In this document: one piece after another, positions 8,770-16,533 of the stretch
Layout: each line of letters opens with the position of its first letter
Numbering within the stretch: the stretch's first letter is position 1
NCBI GenBank assembly: GCA_028871555.1
Contig: JAGWNA010000034.1
Coordinates: 1-33,215 of the forward strand
Length of the DNA: 33,215 nt
Source: Lysobacteraceae bacterium
GTDB lineage: Bacteria; Pseudomonadota; Gammaproteobacteria; Xanthomonadales; Rhodanobacteraceae
Direction: 5' to 3'
Notes under the pieces: generated by a model
What the model saw: only the letters and a program-made list of their open reading frames with translations
Told to the model about the DNA's origin: nothing
The model's database searches: none
Made by a program: the position numbers and the translations under genes

Positions 8770-10680
8770 ATGAACAAGACTTTGCCGGCAGCATTGCTGC
8801 TCGGTTGCACGATGACCACGCAGGCGGCCAGTCTGGGCAGTCCCGATCCGGGCCGCACCAATGCGCTGGCGCCGGTGATCGTCACCGCCACGCGCACCGC
8901 GATCACCGCCGATGACGCCTTGTCGTCGGTCACGGTGATCACCCGCGCCGACATCGAGCGACTGCAGCCGGCCTCGGTGGCCGATCTGCTGACCGGCCTG
9001 CCCGGCGTCACCTTCGCCCAGGCCGGCGGCCTCGGCGAGCAGACCTCGCTGTTCCTGCGCGGCACCAACTCCACCCACACGCTGGTACTGATCGACGGCA
9101 TGCGGATCGGTTCGGTGACGGCCGGGCTGGCGTCGCTGGAGCAGATTCCGGTCGAGCAGATCGAGCGCGTCGAGATCGTGCGCGGCCCGCGTTCGAGCCT
9201 GTACGGCGCGGACGCCATCGGCGGGGTGATCCAGATCTTCACCCGCCACGGCCAGCGCGATGGCGGCCTCGCGCCGTCGCTGAGCGTGACGGCCGGCAGC
9301 CACGGCCTGTCCGGCGGCGAGGCCGGCCTGTCCGGCGGCGACCGGCACGCCTGGTACAACCTGAGCCTGGGCGGTCAGTACACCAGCGGCATCCCGGCCT
9401 GCCGGCTGGGCGCGGCGGAGGCCGGCGCGGGTTGCTTCGTCGACGATCCGCGATCCGATGCGTTTCGCAACTGGAATGGTGCGGCGAACGGCGGCTACCG
9501 CTGGGACAACGGCACCGAACTGGCGTTGGACTGGCTGCGCAGCAAGAACGACGTCGAATATACCGGCAGCCCCTACGGCGGCAACAGGGCCATCAACGAG
9601 CAGCGGGTCATCGGCGTGCGGCTGAGTTTCTCGCCAATGCAGGCGTGGCAAGTCGCGTTGAACGCCGGGCAGAGCAAGGATCTCTCGGACACCTCTTACC
9701 AGGGCACCTACTTCGGCACCTACTACCCGCGCACGCCGACCGGTTTCACCGACTCGCGGCGCAACCAGGCGTCGTGGCAGAACGACATCGCGCTGGCGCC
9801 GGACCAGCTGCTGACCGTGGGCGTGGACTATCAGCAGGAACACGTCAGCAGCAGCACCGGCTATCTGGCCAGCAACCGCGACGACACCGGCGGCTATGCG
9901 CAGTACCAGGGCAGCTTCGGCCGCAACGAAATGCAGCTCTCGTTGCGGCGCGACCACAACCAGCAGTTCGGCGATCACACCACCGGTGCCGCGGCCTGGG
10001 GTCATCGTTTCGGGCATGGCCTGCGGCTGACTGCCAGCTACGGCACGGCATTCCACGCGCCGACCTTCAACGATCTCTACTATCCGCCGTTCTTCGGGAT
10101 TCCCTCGGCCAATCCGGACCTGAAGCCGGAGAAATCGCACAGCGGCGAGTTCGGCCTCGCGCAGCAGCTCGATGGCTGGAACTGGGCCGTGAACGCGTAT
10201 CAGACCTGGATCGACCAACTGATCACGCTGGACAGCAATTTCTTTCCGGAAAACCTCGATCGGGCACGGATCCGCGGCGTGGAAGGTCAGCTGGGTGCGA
10301 ACCTCGATGGCTGGCGTGTGCAGAGTTACCTCACTTTGCAGCAGCCACTGAACCGGGGCGGTGCGGACAATGGTCATCTGCTGCCGCGGCGCCCCGAACG
10401 TACCGCACGAATCGATCTGGATCGGCATTTCGGCGCGTTCGGTATCGGCAGCACGTTGTATGTCGCCGGCCGCAGCTACGACGACCTCGCCAACAGCCAT
10501 CGCCTTGGCGGCTACGGTACCGTGGCTTTTCGTGCCAGTTACCGATTCGCCCCGGACTGGCAGGTGCAGGCGCGGCTGTCCAACGCCTTTGCGCACCATT
10601 ACGAAACGGCATATTTCTTCAACCAGCCCGGCCGCACCTGGTATCTGACCTTGCGCTACAGCCCCTCCACTTCCTTGTAG
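8770..10680 (+). CDS. btuB: TonB-dependent vitamin B12 receptor, BtuB-type
   Basis: Outer-membrane receptor of 636 residues that imports cobalamin using TonB energy. After a signal peptide (about residues 1-21, ending TTQAAS) comes a TonB-box-like stretch (APVIVTATR). The plug domain follows (SVTVITRADIERLQPASVAD, LRGTNSTHTLVLIDGMRIG, IERVEIVRGPRSSLYGADAIGGVIQIFT), then a 22-stranded-barrel-like C-terminal part. Substrate assignment rests on the cobalamin riboswitch directly upstream. The ATG at 8770 has AGGGAAAG close before it. The end is odd: instead of a terminal aromatic residue the protein finishes LRYSPSTSL, and its stop codon lies in a GTAGGAGCCC motif belonging to the downstream repeat region. 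Confidence 0.94.
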   Translation: MNKTLPAALLLGCTMTTQAASLGSPDPGRTNALAPVIVTATRTAITADDALSSVTVITRADIERLQPASVADLLTGLPGVTFAQAGGLGEQTSLFLRGTNSTHTLVLIDGMRIGSVTAGLASLEQIPVEQIERVEIVRGPRSSLYGADAIGGVIQIFTRHGQRDGGLAPSLSVTAGSHGLSGGEAGLSGGDRHAWYNLSLGGQYTSGIPACRLGAAEAGAGCFVDDPRSDAFRNWNGAANGGYRWDNGTELALDWLRSKNDVEYTGSPYGGNRAINEQRVIGVRLSFSPMQAWQVALNAGQSKDLSDTSYQGTYFGTYYPRTPTGFTDSRRNQASWQNDIALAPDQLLTVGVDYQQEHVSSSTGYLASNRDDTGGYAQYQGSFGRNEMQLSLRRDHNQQFGDHTTGAAAWGHRFGHGLRLTASYGTAFHAPTFNDLYYPPFFGIPSANPDLKPEKSHSGEFGLAQQLDGWNWAVNAYQTWIDQLITLDSNFFPENLDRARIRGVEGQLGANLDGWRVQSYLTLQQPLNRGGADNGHLLPRRPERTARIDLDRHFGAFGIGSTLYVAGRSYDDLANSHRLGGYGTVAFRASYRFAPDWQVQARLSNAFAHHYETAYFFNQPGRTWYLTLRYSPSTSL

Positions 10681-10702
10681 GAGCCCTCCCTGTATTGATT
10701 GT

Positions 10703-10778
10703 GGAGCCCGCTTGCGGGAGATGCTTTTGCTTTGGATCTTCCAGGCATGAACAAAAGCATCGCCCGCGAGCGGGCTCC
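10703..10778. repeat. REP-like palindromic element, copy 1
   Basis: Imperfect palindrome: GGAGCCCGCTTGCGGGAGAT followed by GCTTTTG on the left, and its near-complement CAAAAGCATCGCCCG then CGAGCGGGCTCC on the right. A spacer of about 20 bases separates the arms. Each arm can also fold alone into a small CCCGC/GCGGG hairpin. The same sequence recurs at 22759-22837, so it is a dispersed repeat. No transposase or RAYT gene is in the window. Confidence 0.85.
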
Positions 10779-10868
10779 TTGTACGTTGGTGTTCGAGGGC
10801 GGCAGGCGTAAGGTCGTCCACGTTTTCGGGGAAGCCGCGGGCTCCGGACGGGTTGCACGACGCGGGTA

Positions 10869-10938
10869 GGAGCGCACCCTGTGCGCGATGCCCTTGTCGG
10901 GGTGCCGGCGTAGGGCATTCGCCCGCAGGGTGGGCTCC
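10869..10938. repeat. REP-like palindromic element, diverged copy
   Basis: Left arm GGAGCGCACCCTGTGCGCGA then TGCCCT, right arm AGGGCATTCGCCCG then CAGGGTGGGCTCC. The arms are near-complements and share the GGAGC...CGATGC layout of the element 90 bp upstream, but with CACCCTG in place of CCCGCT at the core. It looks like a second subfamily of the same kind of repeat. Confidence 0.65.
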
Positions 10939-11269
10939 AAAAGCCGTCCTTGCCCATCTGCCACATCCTGCCTTGGAGAATGGCTCGGGACGGCCATTTG
11001 TAGGCGCGTGTCCTCGGCCAAAACAAGGGCGGTCCATGGCCACAAACGCCACCTGATGCGGGTCCGCGGAACTTCCAGGACGCGACAGACGGGCAATCAG
11101 GAAAGCCGCCGCTCCTGTGCCTTTCGACACGGTGTGGACTTCAGGCACATACGCCAGAGCGCGACAACTGGCATAAAGTCCGCATGATCGAGCCCCTTGT
11201 TCCTGCCACGCCCACGCTGCTCGCCGCGATTCGTGACTTGCCGCCCTGTCGGCGGATCCCGGAGGTGCC
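10939..11269. other. Intergenic region before the RND pump; no convincing gene
   Basis: No frame here has protein-like features on either strand. A 29-codon frame (11184-11273) ends in an ATGA overlap with the downstream permease start, but it has no recognisable content. The permease Shine-Dalgarno GGAGGT is at 11261-11266. A further TTGTAGGCGCG fragment near 11000 may be a decayed piece of the repeats found just upstream. Confidence 0.5.
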
Positions 11270-14200
11270 ATGAACATCTTTGGGCCGATGATCCGCCGCC
11301 CGGTCGGTACGTCGTTGCTGGCACTGGGCCTGATTCTGGCCGGCATCAGCGCCTATCTGCTGCTCGGCGTCGCCGCCCTGCCGTCGCTGGATTTTCCCGG
11401 CGTCTACGTGGTGGCGAACCAGCCAGGCGCCAGCGCGCAGACCATGGCCAACACCGTGCTGGCACCGCTGGAGCGGCACCTGGGACAGATCCCCGGCGTC
11501 GACGAGATGTACGGCAATGCCCGCGAGGGTGCCGCCTCGGTGATGGTGCGCTTCAATTTCAGCCGCACCGCCGACAGCGCCGCACGCGACGTGCAGGCGG
11601 CGATCAACGCGGCCGCCGTCGACCTGCCCACGGGCATGCCGTCGCCGCCGCAGTATTTCAAGTTCGATACCTCGCAGATCCCGATCCTGTTCATCACGCT
11701 GACCTCGAGCGGATTGCCGCAGGACAAGCTGTTCGATCTTGCCGACACGCTGCTCAAGCCTGCCGTGGCGCAGATCGACGGGGTGGCCCAGGTGCAGGTA
11801 TTCGGTGGCACTCCACATGCGGTGCGAATCGAGCTGGACAGCAGCGCGCTGGCGGCCAAGGGGCTCACCGCCAACGATGTCGCCAATGCCTTGCGCGCGG
11901 CCAACGTCACTTCGCCGCAGGGCATCTTGAGCGACGGTCGTACGCAGATGACCGTGACCGCGACCGACGGCTTGCGCAAGCCGGAAGAGTTTGCCCATCT
12001 GCTGATCGCCATGAAGAACGGCACCCCGGTGCGGCTGTCCGACGTGGCCAGGGTCTACGGCGGCCAGGAGGACCAGTACCAGGCGGCGTGGTTCTCCAGT
12101 GTCGGCGCCGGCAGCGCGCGTACGGTGGGCCTGCAGATCACCAAGCGGCCGCAGGCAAACGCAGTGGCCACGGTGGCGGCGATTCGCGCCAGGTTGCCGC
12201 AGCTGGCCGCGTCGCTGCCGGCGAATATCAGCATTACCCCGGTGTTCGACCTCACCCAGACGACCAAGTCGGCCCTGCACGAGGTCGAGGTGGCGCTGCT
12301 GATCTCGATCATGCTGGTGGCGCTGGTGATGGCGGTGTTCCTGCGCCGATCGCGCCCCATGCTGATCGCCATGCTCAGCGTGCCGCTGTCGCTGGCCGGG
12401 GCCTTCGTGGTGATGTGGACGCTCGGCTACACACTCAACACGCTGTCGCTGGTGGCGCTGGTGTTGAGCATCGGCTTCGTGGTGGACGATGCGATCGTGG
12501 TGATCGAGAACATCGTGCGGCACATGGAGCACGGTACGCCGCCATTGCCGGCGGCATTGACCGGCGTCGGCGAGATCGGATTCACGGTGGTCTCGATCAC
12601 GTTGTCGCTGGTGGCGGTGTTCGCGCCGCTGCTGTTCGGCAACAACATGCTGGTGATGCTGCTGCGCGAATTTTCGGTGACGCTGACCGCAGCGGTGGTG
12701 ATCTCGGCAATCGTCTCGCTCACGCTCACCCCGGCGCTGTGTGGCCGCTTGCTCAAGCACGAAACCGGCGAGCGCAAACCGCCGGGGCGACTCGAACAGG
12801 CCGCGGAGCGATTCGATCGCGGCCTGCTGCGTCTGTACGAGCGCGCGCTGGACTGGGCACTGCACCATCGCCGGATCATGCGCTGGCAGCCGCTGACCCT
12901 GCTGATCCTTACCGGCGTGCTCGGCTTTGCGGTGGTCAAGACGGCCGGCGGCAGCTTCATGCCCGAAGAAGACACCGGCCAGCTGCAGCTGCGGATCCAT
13001 GCCGACGCCAATATCGCGCCCACGGTGCTGGCCGAGCGCGCGCAGCAGATCATCCGCATCATGCAGGCCGACCCGTCCGTGCTCGACACGCTCACCATGC
13101 TCGGCAGCAATGGCGGCGATGGCGCCGTGGGCAACAACGCACAGATGTTCGTCGACCTGAAGCCGCGCGGCAACGAACCGGGCGAGCGCCCCGAAAAGAT
13201 CCAGAAGATCATCGAACGACTGTCCAAGCGGTTCGCGGCGTTGCCCAATGTGGAGATTGAAGTCCGCCCGGTGCAGTTTCTCGGTGGTGGCGGCAGCGGC
13301 GACAACGGCGGTCAGTATGAATTCCAGCTGGCCAGCAGCAATGGCGGCGACCTGCAGCCGTGGGCATTGAAAATGGTGCGGCAGATGCGCACGATCAAGC
13401 AATTCCGCGATGTCGGCAGCGACTTCGACCAGGTCGGCAAGCAACAGCAACTGCAGGTCGACCGCGAAGCGGCGGCACGCCTGCACGTGAGCCTGGGCGC
13501 GATCGATAGCGCGCTGTACAACTCGTTTGGCCAGCGCCAGGTGTCGAAGATCTACTCCGACATCAACCAGTACTCGGTGGTGCTCAGCGCCGATCCGGCG
13601 GAAAGCCTCGGTCCGCAGGCGCTGTTGAATATCCGCGTGCGCAACGAGCAGGGCCGGATGATTCCGCTGTCCGCGCTGGCGCAGCTGAAACCCGGCATCA
13701 GCCCGATCCGCATTCGCCACCACAACCAGATGGAAGCGGCCACCATCACCTACAACCTGGCCAAGGGCGTGCCGCAGGATCGCGGCATCGCGCTGGTGAA
13801 ACAGGCGGCGCTCGCGGCCGGTCTGCCGGGCGGCATCCGCGTGGACTTCACCGGCGCCAACCAGCGCCTGCAGCAGGCCCAGTCCAACGGCATGGTCCTG
13901 CTGCTCGGCTCGATCCTGGCGATGTATATCGTGCTGGGCATCCTCTACGAGAGCCTCGGCCATCCGCTGACCATCCTGTCCACCCTGCCGGCTGCCGGTG
14001 CCGGCGCGTTTCTGGCCATGCTGGTGACGCAGACGCAGCTTTCGCTGATGGCGATCATCGCGATCCTGATGCTGATCGGCATCGTCAAGAAGAACGCGAT
14101 CCTGATGGTCGACTTCGCGCTGGTCGCGCAACGCGAACGTGGCCTGTCTGCACCGGATGCGATCCGCGAAGCCGCGCTGGTGCGTTTTCGTCCGATCACC

Positions 14201-14455
14201 ATGACCACGCTGGTGGCGATGGGTGCGGCGCTGCCGCTGGCGATCGGCTTCGGCATCGGTTCGGAAATGCGCCAGCCGCTTGGCATCGCGATCGTCGGCG
14301 GCCTGCTGGTGTCGCAGCTGCTGACCCTGCTCAGCACCCCGGCGATCTACCTGTGGAATCACGATCGAAAGATCCGTCGGGCTGCACGCAAGGAACGCAG
14401 GGCGGAGAAGAAACGGTTGCGGGCGCTGGGCAAGACGCAGACTGCGACCGGCTGA
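11270..14455 (+). CDS. RND-family efflux permease (HAE-1/MdtB-MdtC-like)
   Basis: Inner-membrane proton-driven pump subunit of 1061 residues, usual for the AcrB/MdtBC class that exports drugs and other hydrophobic compounds through a tripartite complex. It has the internal two-fold layout: TM1 at about 12-33, a periplasmic porter loop, then TM2-6 from about 340. The proton-relay pair Asp406-Asp407 sits in GFVVDDAIVVIEN. A second porter loop follows, then TM8-12 with the conserved lysine in GIVKKNAILMVDFA. A lysine/arginine-rich cytoplasmic tail ends the protein. A strong GGAGGT precedes the ATG. No membrane-fusion partner, outer-membrane channel or regulator gene adjoins it, so the partners must be encoded elsewhere. 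The substrate cannot be told from sequence. Confidence 0.95.
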   Translation: MNIFGPMIRRPVGTSLLALGLILAGISAYLLLGVAALPSLDFPGVYVVANQPGASAQTMANTVLAPLERHLGQIPGVDEMYGNAREGAASVMVRFNFSRTADSAARDVQAAINAAAVDLPTGMPSPPQYFKFDTSQIPILFITLTSSGLPQDKLFDLADTLLKPAVAQIDGVAQVQVFGGTPHAVRIELDSSALAAKGLTANDVANALRAANVTSPQGILSDGRTQMTVTATDGLRKPEEFAHLLIAMKNGTPVRLSDVARVYGGQEDQYQAAWFSSVGAGSARTVGLQITKRPQANAVATVAAIRARLPQLAASLPANISITPVFDLTQTTKSALHEVEVALLISIMLVALVMAVFLRRSRPMLIAMLSVPLSLAGAFVVMWTLGYTLNTLSLVALVLSIGFVVDDAIVVIENIVRHMEHGTPPLPAALTGVGEIGFTVVSITLSLVAVFAPLLFGNNMLVMLLREFSVTLTAAVVISAIVSLTLTPALCGRLLKHETGERKPPGRLEQAAERFDRGLLRLYERALDWALHHRRIMRWQPLTLLILTGVLGFAVVKTAGGSFMPEEDTGQLQLRIHADANIAPTVLAERAQQIIRIMQADPSVLDTLTMLGSNGGDGAVGNNAQMFVDLKPRGNEPGERPEKIQKIIERLSKRFAALPNVEIEVRPVQFLGGGGSGDNGGQYEFQLASSNGGDLQPWALKMVRQMRTIKQFRDVGSDFDQVGKQQQLQVDREAAARLHVSLGAIDSALYNSFGQRQVSKIYSDINQYSVVLSADPAESLGPQALLNIRVRNEQGRMIPLSALAQLKPGISPIRIRHHNQMEAATITYNLAKGVPQDRGIALVKQAALAAGLPGGIRVDFTGANQRLQQAQSNGMVLLLGSILAMYIVLGILYESLGHPLTILSTLPAAGAGAFLAMLVTQTQLSLMAIIAILMLIGIVKKNAILMVDFALVAQRERGLSAPDAIREAALVRFRPITMTTLVAMGAALPLAIGFGIGSEMRQPLGIAIVGGLLVSQLLTLLSTPAIYLWNHDRKIRRAARKERRAEKKRLRALGKTQTATG

Positions 14456-14942
14456 ATCACGCCAGGCAGCGGTTTCACCATCGCGCCCTGGCGGCGGGCG
14501 CGTTCCGGCATCCGCGCCGGAGGTCGATCGTCCGTCCCGTCGTCAGGTTGCCCGTGGCTTCCTGATGCGCGCGGCATGCGCCAGTACGTACGGGCACGCC
14601 CCTGATGGACGGCGAAGCGCGGGCGCATTTCCATGTTCCAGCAGTTGGGTGACCGGAGCCATTGCGCCCATCCGGTCATCCGGCACACCTGGTTTCTGCC
14701 TGTCGACAATGGGTTGTCGCATGTTTTTTGCGGCTCGAACCCGCGTGCAAATTCAATCGGTCAAATCAAATCAGCCATCGGATTATTCCGATATGCCATA
14801 GGAATAATCCGATGGTTAATTTCATCGCCTTCCGATGGCTGCCTTGAATACTCACGCCCATAATCTGCTGGCATCCGTGACCATTTCCAAAGTGGCCACG
14901 GGTCGTCAAGCAGGCAATTTGTCCACCGAGGTGAAAAAAGAC
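14456..14942. other. 487-bp intergenic region upstream of the cytochrome cluster
   Basis: No convincing gene on either strand. A weak CGCCAGG/CCTGGCG hairpin (14460-14493) follows the RND stop and may end that transcript. The second half is clearly AT-richer than the surroundings and holds the inverted repeat listed separately at 14775-14815. Control sequences of the downstream cytochrome genes are expected here, but I could not place a confident -35/-10 pair. Confidence 0.6.
14775..14815. promoter_or_regulatory. Perfect 15-bp inverted repeat upstream of the electron-conduit genes
   Basis: CCATCGGATTATTCC (14775-14789) is exactly complementary to GGAATAATCCGATGG (14801-14815) across an 11-base spacer. 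It lies 128 bp before the first cytochrome gene. It lacks a T-run, so it is not a standard terminator; an operator or a 5'-UTR hairpin fits better. A second match, CCGATGGCT at 14832-14840, is complementary to AGCCATCGG at 14773-14781 and could form an alternative pairing. Confidence 0.55.
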
Positions 14943-15302
14943 ATGACTCAGATCTCACGCTCCATGCTGGCCACCATCGTCACTGCCGGCCTCGCCGTTT
15001 TCGCGTTCGCTCCCACAGCCCACGCTGCCGACATGGATGCCGCGAAGACGTTGGCAAGAACGAACAACTGCTTCAAGTGCCATGCCATCTCGCGGGACAA
15101 GGACGGTCCCGGCTGGAAAAAAGTTGCGGACAAGTACAAGGGCAATCCCGCCGCCGAGGCGAAGCTGATCCATCACCTGACCTCCGGCGAGATGGTCACG
15201 CTCGCCGATGGCAGCAAGGTGCATCACGAGATCATCAAGACGGATCCGGCCAACGATACGGCGCAGATCAAGAACCTGGTGGATTGGATTCTTTCGTTAT
15301 AG
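14943..15302 (+). CDS. Small periplasmic monoheme cytochrome c (MtoD-like position)
   Basis: A 119-residue class I-type cytochrome c. A signal peptide (about 1-29, ending AHA-AD) exports it to the periplasm, leaving about 90 residues. The single heme site CFKCH is at 43-47, and Met84 in SGEMVTL is the likely second iron ligand. GPGWKKVADKYKGN and the final helix DTAQIKNLVDWILSL are typical of c551/c552-like folds. It most likely shuttles electrons across the periplasm. It is the first of five plus-strand redox genes, so it probably exchanges electrons with the decaheme protein 183 bp downstream, as proposed for MtoD beside MtoAB in Sideroxydans. ATG 14943 has GAGG 11 bases upstream and is followed directly by the signal peptide; the open frame extends upstream without signal features. 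Confidence 0.92.
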   Translation: MTQISRSMLATIVTAGLAVFAFAPTAHAADMDAAKTLARTNNCFKCHAISRDKDGPGWKKVADKYKGNPAAEAKLIHHLTSGEMVTLADGSKVHHEIIKTDPANDTAQIKNLVDWILSL

Positions 15303-15310
15303 GGCCTGTT

Positions 15311-15347
15311 CGGCATGGTGCGGACCACCTGCGTCCGCGCCATGCCG
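15311..15347 (+). other. Strong intercistronic hairpin after the small cytochrome gene
   Basis: CGGCATGGTGCGGAC (15311-15325) pairs with GTCCGCGCCATGCCG (15333-15347) over 15 positions with one G-U, leaving a 7-nt loop. It begins 9 bases after the cytochrome stop codon. There is no T-run behind it. It may cap or stabilise the short cytochrome mRNA, or partly terminate transcription before the decaheme gene. Confidence 0.6.
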
Positions 15348-15485
15348 GCAAGCCGGAGATGCAAGTTGCATATTCGATTTACCAACGAGGTTCGAGCCGA
15401 CGTCGGCCAGCAATTGGATCATGCGGCAACCCGGATCCGGCGGAACTTGATTACCCCCATCGATAAGCAGGAAGGGACCTGATAA

Positions 15486-16517
15486 ATGTATTTCCTAAAG
15501 AGACTCGCCATTGGAGCCGTCCTGATCCTCGCCAGCTGGGTTGCGCCAGCATTGGCAGGCAGCCCTCCCATACAGCTTCCCGATCTGGGCACCAATCACT
15601 CGACCTCGGTTCAGGCGTCCGCCGCAACAGCCGCGGACGCGCTGGCGCAGGACGCCAAGTGCACCCGATGCCATGACGAAAACGAGGCGAAGCCGATTCT
15701 GTCGATCTACCAGACGCCACACGGCGTCAGGGGTGATGCACGGACCCCGACCTGCCAGTCGTGCCATGGCCCGAGCGAAAAGCATCTGGCCGGCGACAAG
15801 ACCGGCAAAGGCATTCCGCCACCGGATGTGATGTTCAACAAGCATGACTATCCGATGTCTGCTGCGGGCGACCGAGCTGCGGTCTGCCTGACCTGCCACA
15901 AGGGAACCCAGCGCACCCATTGGGATGGCAGCGAGCATCAGACCAACGGCCTGGCGTGCAACGATTGCCACAAGGTGCACAGCGCCGTCGATCCGGTACG
16001 CAACAAGCTGACCCAGCCGGAAGTCTGCATGACCTGCCACAAGGACCGGCGCGCCGACATCCACAAGGTCTCGCACCATCCGATCGGCGAAGGCAAGGTG
16101 GTTTGCTCCGATTGCCACAACCCGCACGGCTCGACCGGCCCGCATCTGCTGAAAAAGGCCACGGTGACGGAAACCTGCACGACCTGCCACGCCGAAAAGC
16201 GCGGACCGTTCCTGTGGGAGCACCAGCCGGTGGTCGAGGACTGCACCAACTGCCATACACCGCACGGCTCGAATATTCCGCCACTGCTGAAATCCCGCCC
16301 GCCATTCCTGTGCGACGAGTGCCATGACGGCCCGCACAACAGCCAGGCACCTTATGGCGCGGGTGCAGCCGGCTTGCAGTCGACCATGTCGGGGTTCGCG
16401 GTCAGTGGTGGTCGTGCTCCCAACCCGAGCTCAAGTGCCAGTGGACGTGCGTGCCTCAATTGCCACGTGATGGTCCATGGTTCGAACAGCCCGGCTGGCG
16501 CCTTCTTGCATCGTTAA
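15486..16517 (+). CDS. Decaheme c-type cytochrome, DmsE/MtrA/MtoA/PioA family
   Basis: Periplasmic multiheme electron carrier of 343 residues. After a signal peptide (about 1-24, ending PALA-G) there are ten CXXCH heme sites, starting at residues 59, 90, 134, 158, 181, 207, 231, 253, 276 and 323. The number, spacing and length match MtrA (Shewanella) and MtoA (Sideroxydans). Recurrent HNPHGS and HTPHGS stretches supply distal histidines. Members of this family insert into an MtrB-type barrel and carry electrons across the outer membrane. The gene for such a barrel starts only 16 bp downstream, which strongly supports that role. AGGAAGG lies 10 bases before the ATG. With no MtrC/OmcA gene present, inward electron flow from an extracellular donor such as Fe(II) is plausible but unproven. 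Confidence 0.96.
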   Translation: MYFLKRLAIGAVLILASWVAPALAGSPPIQLPDLGTNHSTSVQASAATAADALAQDAKCTRCHDENEAKPILSIYQTPHGVRGDARTPTCQSCHGPSEKHLAGDKTGKGIPPPDVMFNKHDYPMSAAGDRAAVCLTCHKGTQRTHWDGSEHQTNGLACNDCHKVHSAVDPVRNKLTQPEVCMTCHKDRRADIHKVSHHPIGEGKVVCSDCHNPHGSTGPHLLKKATVTETCTTCHAEKRGPFLWEHQPVVEDCTNCHTPHGSNIPPLLKSRPPFLCDECHDGPHNSQAPYGAGAAGLQSTMSGFAVSGGRAPNPSSSASGRACLNCHVMVHGSNSPAGAFLHR

Positions 16518-16533
16518 CTATTAGGGACGCGAT

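Noticed and set aside
10703..10938. Palindromes considered as a CRISPR array
   Set aside because: The repeats are inverted rather than direct, only two here, and the spacing and spacer sizes do not fit.
8680..11346. 888-codon minus-strand frame opposite btuB
   Set aside because: Shadow of the btuB reading frame; it also runs through the palindromic repeats, which translate as EPARGRCF-like junk.
11141..14362. 1073-codon minus-strand frame opposite the RND permease
   Set aside because: Arg/His/Gln-rich antisense shadow of a clear membrane pump; no signal, helix or domain.
14775..14815. Dyad considered as a Rho-independent terminator for the RND gene
   Set aside because: AT-rich stem, no T-run, and 320 bp after the RND stop.
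14565..14863. Short plus-strand frames in the gap before the cytochrome genes
   Set aside because: No ribosome site or protein-like composition, and they cross the inverted repeat.
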